From Alligator mississippiensis (taxonomy: Eukaryota; Chordata; Crocodylia; Alligatoridae): a stretch of 64,000 nt of DNA. Made by a program: the position numbers and the translations under genes. The stretch covers positions 88,414,261 to 88,478,260 of the forward strand of contig NC_081829.1 in assembly GCF_030867095.1 (NCBI RefSeq). The letters are read 5' to 3'. A model generated the notes under the pieces. That model was not told the DNA's origin. It was given only the letters and a program-made list of their open reading frames with translations, and did not search any database. Every line of letters starts with the position of its first letter. Position 1 is the first letter of the stretch. Shown piece after piece: positions 1-11,644 of this stretch.

Positions 1-1860
1 AGAGCAGTGCAATGTGGCCTTTAAGGGGCTGCAACATCTGTTGCCCTGTCTTCCTAGAGGGACAAGGACAGGTAGGGACAGTCCTTGGCATCTGAGAAAG
101 TTAGTAAGGCCTAGATTCCCCTGTGCTGAAACTTGCTCCATCAGCACCATTTGGCTAATAGGATGCGCTCCATCCTGCTTCTAAGGGACATCTCACAGTG
201 CAGTATTTTATTCAATATCTGGAGGGATCAAAATATGTCTCCAGGGTGGAGTAGTGATACGGTTGCATCCCCCTTTTGTACCATGCCACCATGAGAGCAA
301 CAGCTGGGGATTTATTTTTAAGTCTCTGAATCAGGTAAGAATTCCTCCTTCTCCTGTATGCTCAACGGCACTTTCCCTCCCCTCCCATTTGTCCCCTTCA
401 CTAACCGTCACTGCCACGGTCTGTGCCTGACCTGGGCCAGGGAGCAGGCAGGAAGAGGGGGAAACCCATCTGCCACTGTTGCTGCTGTTTCTGACCAAAC
501 TTGGCTGCCCTGCAGCCTCCCTGCAGCTAGACCAAGGCAGGAGTGGCCGGACAGCAGGAGGGTCAGAGGTGTAAGTAGAGGGGCCTCTGGGGCTCCTCCA
601 GTCCCTGGATCATTTGGGGACAGTGGCAGCAACATGTGGAGGAGGGAAGGAATGGGAGAAGAGATGGGGATTCTTAACAGCTTCAGGAACTTAAAAAAAA
701 GTCCTCAGCTGCTTCTCCTTCGGCATGGTCTGTCTGCCCCGGGACGGGGTGAAGCTGGAAATGGGGGATGCAGCCTTCCTATGACACTGGTCACTGCTTC
801 TCAACCCCCTCACCCCCTCTCCATTTAAAAATCCTGGATGTGCTTATGGTAGTTTCCAAACGACATGGGCAGTTTGGTTGTACAGCTACCCCACAACCTG
901 TGGGAACAGAGCAACTTGCCAACCTCAATATAAGTTAGAGTTTGACTGAGCAAGACCAAAGGCCCAGTCTCCCTTCTCCTCTCCCTTCCTCCATTGATTG
1001 TACTGCTAATGGGCTGAAGGGCCTAGCAGAGGCTTTGCAGAGATAAAAACTAAAGAACTTGCTGCTGGTATTGGACATGGCGACACTGAACCTTGTCTCA
1101 TTTTGCCTGCTAGTCTAATTTTAGTCAATACGCTTTTCCTCAGGCACGAAGAAAGATACAGATCCTGATCTGATACTGGCTGAGACACAGCATCTTGGAG
1201 GAGATTAGTGGCAGGGGGGAAGTGATATTGGTGACTTGTTCTGAACATGAAAAGTACCCTTCTGCCTCCAGGCCTTTATCAGATTCAGCGGCCTTCTCTC
1301 TGTCTTGAACCCAAAGACATAATCAGATAAGATTGTATGGCATTCTTCATGCCTAGGAAAAACTTTGTTGTCTATATTTGCCCAATATTTTTTATAACTC
1401 TATAATGCACACACACGCTCTTAAAACGTACATAGTACTGGCTAGTCAAGGATCTCAGCATGATTATGTGAATACTGATTATCAATGCCTCGCACGTAAG
1501 ATAAGGCAGAATTACTATACTGCTTTTATAGATAGGAAAAATAGGGGCTTGTCATGTCAACTCAGAAAAAAACAAATTCCCGAGTCTCGGATCCTTGTGC
1601 ACTTAAGTTTGGATCCTGCCCCATGGAAAGGTGAATCAAAATTAATATTTTCAGCAGCGCATTAAGACAAAACAGGTTAGTGTTTATTTTCCTCAAGCTT
1701 AACACTTTTTAGTATAGCTTTCATAGTATGACGATGATGATGATTGTCAATGACTCCAGCTTTTTAAATATTTGTATCCTTATTTTTTGGCTATGTGAAA
1801 ATCCATTTACTAGCTTGTTAAACTGGCAAATATGATGTTAAACACCTGAGTTCTAGATAT
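1..1860. other. No gene recognised; GC-rich patch at about 340-830
   Basis: No family or domain is recognised here. The longest open frame (358-828, +, 156 codons) is rich in Pro, Gly, Ser and Arg, has no domain I recognise, and is overlapped by an open frame on the other strand, as expected of GC-rich noncoding DNA. The part from about 1500 to 1660 has weak MIR-like wording but is too decayed to call. Confidence 0.6.
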
Positions 1861-1960
1861 ATTGGTTAATACTCTATTATTGGTAAAATACTCTAATATT
1901 TTAATATTAATATTAAAATAATACTTATTGGTTAATACTCTAATATTGGTAAAAACCTCT
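1861..1960. repeat. AT-rich direct repeat around a 22-nt palindrome
   Basis: A sequence of about 34 bp beginning attggttaatactct occurs at 1861 and again at 1927, 66 bp apart. Between the copies lies a perfect palindrome at 1898-1919, built on ttaatattaatattaa. The block abuts the 5'-truncated end of the next CR1 copy. It may be local slippage or the remains of another element. Confidence 0.7.
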
Positions 1961-2150
1961 AAGGATGGAGTGTCCACCACCCCTCTGGCTAGGAAAGCAC
2001 TGGAACAGGTTACCCAGGGAGGTGGTGGACTCTCCATCCTTGGAAGGTTTTAAGACCCATCTAGACAAAGCCCTGACTGGGATGATATAGTCGGGGTTGG
2101 TCTAGCTGACCTCCTGAGGTCCCTTCCAACCTCAGTTTTCTGTGATTCAT
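1955..2150 (+). mobile_element. CR1 LINE, 3'-terminal fragment
   Basis: The sequence reads as the 3' untranslated end of a CR1 retrotransposon: an accurate match to the cttggaaggttttaagaccc and gacctcctgaggtcccttcc blocks, then the terminal ctgtgattc. It is strongly 5'-truncated, as most CR1 copies are. No coding part remains. The CR1 family assignment is firm; the subfamily is not resolved. Confidence 0.9.
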
Positions 2151-2189
2151 GTCGTACATGTCAGGTGCATTGTGTAGGATGGTTTGGGA

Positions 2190-2500
2190 CACTAGTGCTT
2201 AACCTTTGGCCGGCGGGATGAACCTGACCCATGGAGCTGTATCACTTGGCCTGTGAAGAGCGCTGCAGGCTGAGCAATATGGCCTCAAGTACCAGATCAT
2301 GCTGTGCACAGGGGCACTCCATAGCCAGATCTGACTCATGGAGCCAGGCCAGCATACTAGATCACATCTATGGTCTGATCCCATGCAATGACCTGACCCT
2401 GGATCCAACCAGTGGACTGATCCTACTCATAGGATCAAGACCAGGGACCAACCCAGTACCACTCATCCAGCCCGTGGTATCAGAAGGCTGAGCACCAATG
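2190..2500. mobile_element. hAT-like nonautonomous DNA element (MITE)
   Basis: The ends are inverted: the left reads cactagtgcttaacc and the right, read on the other strand, cattggtgctcagcc. The 311-bp unit is flanked by gtttggga (2182-2189) and gtttggaa (2501-2508), a 7-of-8 match that fits the 8-bp target duplication of hAT transposons. There is no transposase frame. The boundaries are seen directly; the superfamily follows from duplication length and end type. Confidence 0.75.
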
Positions 2501-2508
2501 GTTTGGAA

Positions 2509-3238
2509 TAAGGATTCATAATTAACATCCATTATTTTTCTTTTCCCTACACCTCTTTAATTTCCCTAGGTAAGAGTAAAGCCAAGTGTTTTCACTTTAC
2601 ATATCAAAATGTAGCATTTTGATTTTGGTCCATATCCAGCCATTTAAACGGTGTATTTTGTGCAATTCATTGCTTTATTTATGATAAGAATATTATACAA
2701 TATATGTGCATACACATGCATGCATGCTTTTAAGGTGATACAAAGGTTAATCAATTGTTCCAAGAGTGCTTCTTGTCTGTGGGTTCCAAAAATGCTAATC
2801 AGCATACAATCTGTACTCTCAGCATGTATATGATTGTCACAAGTATGTATAAAATTCTGGAGGTGTGCTGGTCCTAAGTGAAAAACAAAACCTATGCAAA
2901 TGTGTTGCTCAAGAATAAAGTTATTCAAAGGTTGTCTAAAACTTCTGTGAATGTAGCACTAAGTCTCTCATTTTAGAAACATTGTTGGATAACATGAGGA
3001 GATTCCAGACTAATACAGCTGCATACTCCTCTATCACACAGTGGCCAATTCCCAGTGAATTCTGCAATATAGTGACAGTAATGGAAAGCAAAATGATCTC
3101 TAAATAATGGTTTAAGATGGTTACTTGATAAAGGGCACTGCAATAATTATGATCAATGGAGCATGGATTCAATATATATTGCCCATTTAGATGCACCAGA
3201 TTAGCTTAACAGCTTTCTTTAATGTTCTGAGTATTCTC
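2509..3238. other. AT-rich sequence without recognised features
   Basis: Short open frames occur on both strands with no family resemblance. Nothing else is seen. Confidence 0.6.
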
Positions 3239-3335
3239 TGTGTGTGAGCGCGCACGCACGCACACACAAGTAAGCGAGTGAGAGAGCGAGCGCATGAGTG
3301 TGTGTCTATGAGAAAGAAAGAAAGAGCATTGCAAA
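3239..3335. repeat. Degenerate TG/CA/GA simple repeat
   Basis: Alternating purine-pyrimidine sequence (tgtgtgagcgcgcacgcacg) passes into ga-rich repeats and an agaaagaaagaaag run. This is a compound microsatellite. Confidence 0.9.
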
Positions 3336-3474
3336 ATGTAGTATATTCTTGATTATTTAATATTTACCAATGTAGATGATTGCCATGCTGCAGAGGGAAA
3401 TTGAACTTGAAAAGTTATAGATCAACTGTGAAAACAAAAGACAAAAGGTGTTTTGGGAGGGCTAACTTCACTAT

Positions 3475-3525
3475 ATGTGTGTGCGCACACACACACACAC
3501 ACACACTCACTCACTCACTCACTCT
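3475..3525. repeat. (CA)n(CACT)n compound microsatellite
   Basis: A tgtgtgcg start, then about twelve CA units, then repeated CACT units. It lies just upstream of a CR1 fragment. Confidence 0.95.
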
Positions 3526-3599
3526 ACAAGAAACAGGTAGGAAGACTATAGAGTGGTATACAGTATCACCAATCAATACTCTTAATATGTTCCTCTTAA

Positions 3600-3870
3600 C
3601 ATTTAGGATGGAACAATCCCATGCACCAGTACAGGCTGGGGGCTGACTGGCAGAAAAGGCCCTTGGGGTGACAGTAGGCAATAAGCTGAATATGAGCCAG
3701 CAGTGTGCCCTTGTTGCCAAGAAGGCTAACGGCATCCTGGGCTGCACTGGTAGGTGTGTTGCCAGCAGGTCACAGGAAGTGATTCTTCCCCTCTGTTCAG
3801 CACAGGTGAGGCCACATCTGGAGTCCTGTGTTCAGTTTTGCACACCCCACTACAGAAAGGTTGTGGGCTA
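3600..3870 (+). mobile_element. CR1 LINE, ORF2 C-terminal fragment
   Basis: The open frame at 3668-3871 holds a stretch of the CR1 ORF2 protein downstream of the reverse transcriptase core: NKLNMSQQCALVAKKANGIL, then VASRSQEVILPL and a RPHLESCVQF block. In CR1 this region follows the catalytic domain. Both ends are missing: there is no reverse transcriptase upstream and the match stops at about 3870 without the 3' untranslated tail. A double-ended fragment suggests a later deletion or rearrangement. It is non-functional. Confidence 0.88.
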
Positions 3871-4301
3871 AATTTGATTTCAATAGGAAGTGACACAGCT
3901 GGGTTAGATTATAACAAATACCATGTTCTTATGGCAACATTCTTATACATAATATTCATTTATGAGAGAAGGTCAACTGTTATCTGAACCTGTTTGAATA
4001 GAAACCAGACAGTGCTGGGGCTCTGGGTGCACTGGAAAATGTATGTCACATAGCATGGAGTTGAGAAATCACTAGTTTACCTAAAGTGGTTAGAACTACA
4101 AGTTTCTGCAGTAACATGTGGTATGCGCTTGCACATGCAGTACTGAATTAGAACGATTGATTTAATTTTTTTTTCTGCTGAGTTCAATGGGAAATCTTCC
4201 ACCAGCTCCAGTGAGGTTGGGTTCTTTCTATTAGACAGTATAACAGATGTTAATTTTGTGCTTTTGGTCAGACCACATCCACCTGTAGACGTCCAAACAA
4301 C

Positions 4302-4390
4302 AGCTCTGCCACTCACTTGCTGTGTTGGGCAAGTCACAATGTATCATACTTTAGTTTTTCCATTTGTGAAAGGGTGTAGTAGTATTGACA
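4302..4390 (+). mobile_element. MIR-type SINE, left part
   Basis: Sequence with gctctgccactcacttgctg, then ttgggcaagtcac and a tttccatttgtgaaa block follows the order of the MIR core. It stops where the TIR element at 4391 begins; the right part resumes after it. Confidence 0.7.
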
Positions 4391-4724
4391 CATGGTGTGT
4401 CTACATCTGCATTTAAGCGTGCCTAAATTTAATGTGCATTAGCCTAATGCGCATTAAGCAGGTTTAGGCAGGCATCTATGTATGCAGGCATTAAAGCACA
4501 TTAACACTGTGCTTTTGCCCCTAAAGTTAGTCCCAAGTCAGTCCACACACACAGCGTTAATGCGCTTCAACATGTATACATGTGTGTTACTGGGCTCTAA
4601 TGATTTGTACCTAAATTCACCATTTTTAATGCACATTAAGGGCGCACACATGTAGATGCATACCCTTAATGCGCATTAACTTAGGCTGATGCACTTAAAA
4701 GCGTCAAGTGTAGACATGCCCATA
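4391..4724. mobile_element. Nonautonomous TIR element inserted in a MIR
   Basis: Left end catggtgtgtctacatctgc and right end (other strand) tatgggcatgtctacac form imperfect terminal inverted repeats, followed on both sides by tttaag and gcgcattaa words. The inside repeats aatgcgcattaa motifs and has a second internal end-like sequence near 4650. There is no coding sequence. The tctaca-type ends recur in other elements of this window. The superfamily is not established. Confidence 0.7.
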
Positions 4725-4727
4725 GTG

Positions 4728-4795
4728 TACTAGGATATGATAAAAATTAATGCATTTAAGTCAGTAGAGCTTCCCAAGGAAGGGCATGACAAGCA
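4728..4795 (+). mobile_element. MIR-type SINE, right part
   Basis: The stretch taggatatgataaaaattaa, then tgcatttaag and tagagc, resembles the region after the MIR core (ggattaaataaattaatgc-like). It continues the MIR interrupted at 4390. Confidence 0.5.
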
Positions 4796-7454
4796 TTCGG
4801 ATCATTCACAGATTATTCATTTGTAGGAGGTAGATGGGTTCAGTGCTGGCAGCCTACAGGACTACTCAGTAAGTCAAAAGTTCAAATAAAAATGTTAGCG
4901 AATATGGCCTGCAGTGGTAACACTTAGTGTTTTTCATCTATAGCTCTCGCAGTACTGCACCAGGAAATTAAGCTGCCTCTCATTACTCAGTGAAACAGTT
5001 GTTTCAATCTGTCTCTCTCTGACCCCTGTAGAAGCTTCCTCGTGCTAGTCTTATGGGCATCTGAGCCTGGGTAGACCTTTGACCTTGACAAGTCAAACAA
5101 TGCCCACTGAAGTCAATGTGAATGACTCGCGCATATCTCAAGGCAGGATTTGGCTCCTCCATTTAAAAGAGCATATCTATTTTTAGGTAGCATAGTGAAT
5201 AGAAAATACAGCAAAAGTCTCCAAGGCCCGTTTGCTGATAACTGTAAAAGACAGGCTTGCTTGCTTATTTATTTATTTATTTTCAAATTTGTATGGAAAT
5301 ATAAACATTCCTGGGTAGAAACTTTTGTCCAGCTTCCTAAACTACCAAGACTTGGAGAGAATATTTACAAAGTGCTTTCTATATATATATTGTAATGTAT
5401 ACAATGGAAGAGCAGACAGACCCATCAGCTGTAGCCGAGCAAGTGAACATCACTCCCGGAATACATTACAATGCTATGTACTGTAACTAAAGTCAGCTGA
5501 ATGATTCTTGACTGAATAGAAGCAGCAATTCTGTAGGGGCGATAAAATAGATCAAGTCCTCTACTGCAGGACTACACGATGCTTTATGTAGATCACTTCA
5601 AGAATCATGACTGAGGACCAAAATAATGATTTCCTTTCAAAGCTATTCTAAGTAGTGGTATTTGTATGAAACTTGGCACTATTTTTATGGGAATGTAGTT
5701 AGCCACAAGCATCTCTGGCTATTCACTCCAAAATAACTGACAAACTAAATCAATATTAAATTAAATGCTTTAACTGTAATAGCATGCTCCTCTTCTGGTG
5801 AGTGGAAAATGACGGTGATTCTTGAAATGATAGTAATGTGCGATATACAAATATTTTGGGTGAAATATATAATCAGTTAATTGGTTTATTAAATTATAAA
5901 ACCTTTGTTTGCTTGAAAGAGCAATACAACTAACTGAATGAATATTCACCCCTTTGAAGACTTCTTATATTAATTATGTTTATGCATCACTTGCAGCAGT
6001 AATGTTAGACAAAGGAAGCTTTATCTTTATATGCCATAGCTACATTGTATTGTGGTACAAATGATGGCACCGACTTTGTGTCTACATAATTACTGAAATC
6101 TTATCCCTTTTGTGTTTGCACATCATTTTCAGTTTTTTGGAATAGTTAAACTCCATTTTACTTTTTAATAACATTTTAGAAATCATTCTGATTCAGGTAA
6201 ACAGAATTTGATTGCTTTGATGGATTGAAAATGGTTAGCTCAGCCAGAGCTTATTTGATTTGTTTCTTCAGGGATTACAAAGAATAGGATTTTATCTCCA
6301 AACTGACAAAAGAGGCAATCTCTGCATTTTTGCCTATGAAATGGCAGATCCACTAAGCCATAGTTCCTTCACATAGGAAATGTATTAGTCATGGGGTTGC
6401 TTTTTTGTTCATTTTCAAAGTTTTATTCCACATATAGGGCGTCAAGCTCCTTTGTTCTTAAAATTTAATATGGAAAAAAATACTGTCGAATGCAGTTTGG
6501 GGAGAGTTGTTGGCCCAGTAGATTTAAGAAAGATATTAAAAACAAACAAACTCATTTCTTGCTAGTAATGGACATCTTAAGCAAAAGCTCTTCAGCTAAT
6601 GCAATGGACTTAATAGCCTGAAGTACCTAAATGTTGATTACTTGCCAAAGTTCACCCTGAGAGTTCTCCTATGGGTTTCCTTACAGCTACAAATCCATGA
6701 CCCAGTCAGATAACATGGTTTTCCTGGTACCACTCTTCATTTTATCCTGCGTGACATGACATTTGTAAAGCAGACAGAGTCAAGAAAATGTCAATATACA
6801 GTATAGAGATGATACAAGACACTTCTAATAATGTGTTTGCAAATGTTCTTACACTGTCCAGCACATTCACTAAGTCCTCTTCAGAAGCACTGCCCATCAG
6901 CAGGGATCTTCTTGTTCGATTTACTGCATCGGATTAGTAGATTGAACTACATTGTTTAGAAAAGTGGGAAATAAGCGTGGTATGCATTTGTGATTTAATA
7001 GCTTACTGTCTGTCCAAGACGTGTTCAGGGGGTAAAAAAAAAAAAAAAAGAGGGGGGAGGGAATCTATATTAATAAAAATATAATTATTTGTGGAGTCTG
7101 TAGTGTTGGATATTGGGCACAAAAATGTATGTCTCTGAAAAATTCATGTTATTATTCCTGTTTCAGTTTGGTGCAATTACTATACATGGAATTTATGCCC
7201 TGATGCTACAACACGGGATTAACTTCCATCTAGACTGCACACGTGCTTAACCAGAGCACTTTTTGCAAGAGTAAGGCCCAGTCATTACTGAATTAGAAAA
7301 GCATCCAGATGTCCTCATTCTCGGTCCTTTGCGCAGTCCATCGGAACGCAGATGAAATTCCTGTGTGTCCTATTAGATTAATTCATGTTGGTACTGTACA
7401 CAATCTCTACTCGAGAGGCCAACACTAAAGTGCATATAAGGAAAATTATTATAA
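4796..7454. other. Long unique AT-rich stretch; no gene
   Basis: No gene or clear repeat family is seen in about 2.6 kb. Simple runs occur: (attt)n at about 5265-5282, (at)n near 5380, and a 16-A run at 7034-7049. A gaagtcaatg word near 5109 resembles an old sauropsid repeat but is too short to call. Part of this block could be conserved noncoding sequence; that cannot be judged from one genome. Confidence 0.55.
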
Positions 7455-7545
7455 AAAAATAAGGCTGGAAAGGAACTTCAAGAGGTCAACTAGCCAGCTT
7501 ACCCAAACCCAGGCTCTATTTCATCTGTGTTGAACATCAAATCTT
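7455..7545 (-). mobile_element. CR1 LINE, short 3' fragment
   Basis: The plus strand reads aaggctggaaaggaacttca followed by agaggtcaactag, which is the reverse complement of the CR1 3' end seen elsewhere in this window. The fragment fades after about 90 bp. Confidence 0.75.
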
Positions 7546-8438
7546 AGATTTGGTAAATAAATGTTAATTATGTGTGTTCTTTAAATACTGTGTCCTACAC
7601 ATCAAGTGGTGTAGGTCAATTTTGCTATATTTGCTCCAGCAGATCTAAATTAATTTACAGCAACTGAGGTTTTATGTGCATTGTCATCTTATTTCATCCT
7701 TTTCAATATATGGATATGTATATATGAAACCAGTTGGGCCATTTAGATAAGATTAGGGAGAAAACAACCTCGGGGAAACGCTGACCTATTTGGAATGTCA
7801 GTTGTGCCTATCTTGTTCAGGATTTCGTGATCTGAAAGAAGGGTTCACCCTCCTTCTGCCTTGCATTCTCCTATCCAATATCAGGCACTGATAACATGGC
7901 TTTTTTCAGGTAACAGAGATTTATACAAATTGGGTTTGCATATGGTTGCATTGCCTCCTAAACATGGAAAAGGCTTCATTTAGTAGCTTTTTAATTGGTA
8001 GTTGAAAAATGTGGGTGGTCAAGCTGAGAGATCTTATTCTCTAAACCAGCTGGGTACATTTCTCTCTGAAAATACATTCCTGTCTGGAAGGTCTTGGTTC
8101 AAGTTTTTAGGACAATCACCACCATTACAGTCACTACTAACTGACACCAATATTAACAGATTCAGTGCAGAAATCAAAGGCTAATGTTAATAGAGATTCA
8201 ACTATTTTCCTACAACACCAAGCCAGTTTTGAGGCCCAACAGAAGAGCTAGCTGGGGAAGCCTGCATTGCCACTGTCCATGGTGTCTCAAATGCCTTGCC
8301 ATCATACTGACACCCCTAAAAAAAATACATTTTATATTAAAGTCTGTCACCCCTCATATAGTATCATCAGCATTCAAAGCGTTCTGAGATAGCTTAACTG
8401 TACTGAACAAATGTGTCCCTGTTTCAAAAGGGCTTTTC
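7546..8438. other. No recognised feature
   Basis: AT-rich sequence. Two adjoining open frames (8002-8184 and 8184-8387) show no domain and no conserved family, and I do not regard them as genes. Confidence 0.55.
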
Positions 8439-8446
8439 ATCTAAAG

Positions 8447-8850
8447 CAGTGGTCTTCAATGTTTTTAAATAGGAGATCACCTTTGGCATTTAAAAGCAAC
8501 CCAAGATGTACCATGCACTGCCTCCTGCACCCTTCCCCTGACCAGCAGGTAAGTCTGTGGGGAGAGAAGGGGGGGCAGATTGAGAAAAAATTATTTGGGG
8601 GTGCACCTCCCCAGCAGGTAAGTCCCACTCAGCTGAGGCCTCACTCAACTTACCCCTGCTCCTGCCTCTGCAGCACTGTCCCTCACTGTGGGGGCCTTAA
8701 TCTAGCCCCCATCCCTCCCCATTGACTGACTTGCTGGGCTGGGGCACATGCATTTATGTGGGCACTCAGCCCTCCACCCCAGCCCCGGATCGACTTCAAG
8801 AAGCTCTGAGATCTACTGGTGGATCGACATCTACTGGTTGGTGACCACTG
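8447..8850. mobile_element. hAT-like MITE with perfect 8-bp duplication
   Basis: The left end cagtggtcttcaatg and the right end read on the other strand (cagtggtcaccaacc) are inverted repeats starting with the CAG typical of hAT/Charlie elements. The flanks carry identical 8-bp copies of atctaaag (8439-8446 and 8851-8858). The inside is GC-rich and has no transposase. An unmutated duplication points to a fairly young insertion or very slow neutral change. Confidence 0.88.
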
Positions 8851-8858
8851 ATCTAAAG

Positions 8859-10889
8859 GCAAAAAAGGGCCCTGTACAGTACCAACAAGAGCAGACAGAA
8901 GTTTTTAAGGGTCTTTATGATCAGAGGCATGGAGTCCCATTGTAATGGATGTTCTGCTTTCTTGATCATACTTGTTCTGTTCTCTTTCACTTTCTCTACT
9001 TCCCTTCCCTGAGCCCAGTCTTAGCAGAGCTATGATGATCAGCTCCATTGTCCTGTTTTTCTGGACGTTTAAAATCACTGCTACTTCTGCCTTTTATATT
9101 AAATTAAGCTTACGTATATATGAAAATGGCATTTCCAGCATAAGATCCAAAAGTGAGCAGAAAGTGATACAGGTTCCACAGGTCTTGTGCATGAATGATT
9201 TATACAATTCAAATGTCTTTATTCAAATCATACAGAAAATGTCTCTCTGGATATATTTTTGTTAAGAGTGCATTGATTACTGAGGGAAATCTTTCAAATA
9301 TATTTTGCTTTTACAAAGCAGAATGAATTTTAATGATGACTTGTAAGATTGAGAAAGCAGAGAAAATTCAACTAGACATGTTCCACTAACCTTTATCAAT
9401 TTGCAACCCATATTCTTATTGGTCTTATTAAGCTCCAAAGTCAACCCAATAATCTGTTCAGGTCTCAAGCCTGTTTCAATGTTTAGAAATCTAGCATTAC
9501 GATTTCAGAAGAGGAACTGATATGCCACACTTCCAAAGTGCCACGCTTTGGAAGACCACTCTAGATCACAAATGTAACTTTTCTGTCTCCTGTGTTTCCC
9601 TAACTGCTGGAAATCAGGGGTGGGTATAATAGGGTGGTCTGGCTTCTCCAATGCTACCTGGACAAAGAGAAGTCAACTGCTTTTGTTGGAGGAATAAGCA
9701 AAAATGTTACCTTTAGCATCTGAATCCTTATTGCAAAATTCTGTTTCCATGGAAAGAATGATACACCACGAAGGAGTTAAAGCCAGCTGCCTTTTCAGGA
9801 GCAACAGGCTCAATCATGCAGTTTTCTGTGTTTTACAAGGCTAGGTGAGCTCATTCATGAACATCAGTCAGTTCATTGCCAGTGCCCTGAACTCCCCCTG
9901 CTTAAACCTGAGATTTGAGTTGCATAACTCTTTGACTTAATCCTTTATTTAATTAAGTGAAGGTCAGAACTGGGGTCAACTAGACCAGTGAACTTAATCC
10001 AAGACCCACAGGTTATACAATACATGCTTTGGGGAAGTATAATTGTAGATAGGAATCAAGAGAAGAAAAGACAATATAATTGAACAAGTTATATGATAAA
10101 AGGGGAAGGTGGTGGAAGTCAGGACTTTCTAAGCCTGTACGGCACAGGGGCTGTATTTTGCAAAAGTAGCCACTAGATAGCAGAATGGGCATGAGAGTCT
10201 CACATACTTTGTTGGGCCAAAAGAAAGATAAACAATGGAAAATACAATATGTATGACTGAGTTCAGCTGGTACAAATGTTTCACAGTAGAGAGAGATTTT
10301 TCAGCTGCTATTCAATATGTTATTTCCTGCTGGTCTTATCGTAGTAGAGCTTTTTCAGCAGGGTGAAAGAGGAGCTTATTTCCTAACCACAGAGATCAAA
10401 CCCTGACTTTTTTGTCACGAGGAAATATTTCTTAATGAAGGAGCAGATCGTCAGCTCAGTTCAGAGGAACGCCTGGCCAAATAGCTTAGCAAAAGAACCC
10501 CAGTTGCTACCGAGATAGAAAGCTTGTCTCACTGACAGCAGGATGGTGGGTTAATAGCAAGAGCATTCTGGATGTACTGACACTAATCCCAAATTTTAAA
10601 TGGAGAATTTTCTGGTGTCTACTTCCTTCCTTGTGTGTTTTTATCCGAAGAAAAATTGTAGCTCCCATTCTGAATTGCTCCACACGCACCTCACCTAGCA
10701 GCTCCCCTTTATTGGAGCCATATTGAGGCGTAACAGCCTTCAGAACTGATTGTTGTGTTGAACGGTAGTTCACGTTCTACAGTGCTGATTGGTTAGCACC
10801 CACACACTAGGATTGAAGGAAGCTACCTGTTGTCGGACTGCTTGCCTTTGAAGGATTACTGAACAGCACATGTACTATCTTGCAACTGC
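8859..10889. other. No gene recognised
   Basis: Mostly unique sequence. A small palindrome (ttccaaag at 9531-9538 with its complement at 9546-9553) and several domainless open frames were noted. Nothing reaches the level of a call. Confidence 0.55.
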
Positions 10890-11300
10890 TTCAACTAGGA
10901 GGTTCAAAGGGGCAGTTCCTACCAAAGAGTCTCTTCAGCCTGGAGAAGAGAAGGCTCAGTGGGGACTTGGTGGTTGCCTACAAGTATATAAGGGGGTGTG
11001 TCAGGAACTGGGAGAACATCTGTTCACCAGGGCAACCCAAGGGAAGACAAGGTCTAATGGCCAGAAACAACTGGAAGACCATTTTAGACCGGACATAAAA
11101 ATTTCTTTACCGTCAGTCTCCGTAGTCTGGAATAGACCCCCCCCAGAAGTGGTGCAAGCACCTACTCTGGATGCCCTTAAGAAGTGCCCGGGGTCATCTG
11201 TGGGGTCATCTGACCCCAGCTGACTTCCTGCCCTTTAGGCAGGGGACTGGACCTGATGGACTCACGAGGTCCCTTCCAGCCCTAAGGTCTATGAAATCTA
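10890..11300 (+). mobile_element. CR1 LINE, ORF2 end plus 3' UTR
   Basis: An open stretch reads LFSLEKRRLSGDLVVAYKYI, the conserved C-terminal block of CR1 ORF2. After a frame change come the usual GQPKGRQGL-like segment, a shared 3' untranslated segment with the ctggatgcccttaagaag word, and the tail gaggtcccttccagccctaa followed by ggtctatgaaatctat, a decayed terminal repeat. The gactggacctgatggactca wording fits crocodilian CR1 copies. Frameshifts and stops make it non-functional. Confidence 0.92.
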
Positions 11301-11644
11301 TTTTACTGATGGCATGATACAATGGTTTTTGGACTATTTTTCCATGCCCCTGACAACCATCACCCTGAGGATGCCATAAGCATTCCTCTACCACAGCTCA
11401 TAGACTTTTGTCTGATTAGTGCATAAAAATGACACCACTAATTCGTTTCTTGACACTGCCCAGCTATAATACAGCTGACTAGGTATCAATACACTTTTTT
11501 CAGTAGGCTAATTCAGTTGTCAAGATGTCAAATATCAGCTGAATCAGATCCAGAAAACTTGCTCCTGCTGTTTTTTTATTCAAACTAGAGCAAGGCAAAG
11601 ATCCACCCAAAGTTTTGGGTGGGCACCTGGATGTTGCTCTTTAA

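Noticed and set aside
358-828. 156-codon open frame in GC-rich sequence
   Set aside because: No domain, biased composition, and an overlapping open frame on the other strand; expected by chance in GC-rich DNA.
3239-3525. Repeated TG/CA sequence considered as a CRISPR-like array
   Set aside because: Simple dinucleotide and tetranucleotide repeats without unique spacers in vertebrate DNA.
9531-9553. Small palindrome ttccaaag ... ctttggaa
   Set aside because: Eight-bp arms are expected by chance in a window of this size and no context supports a role.
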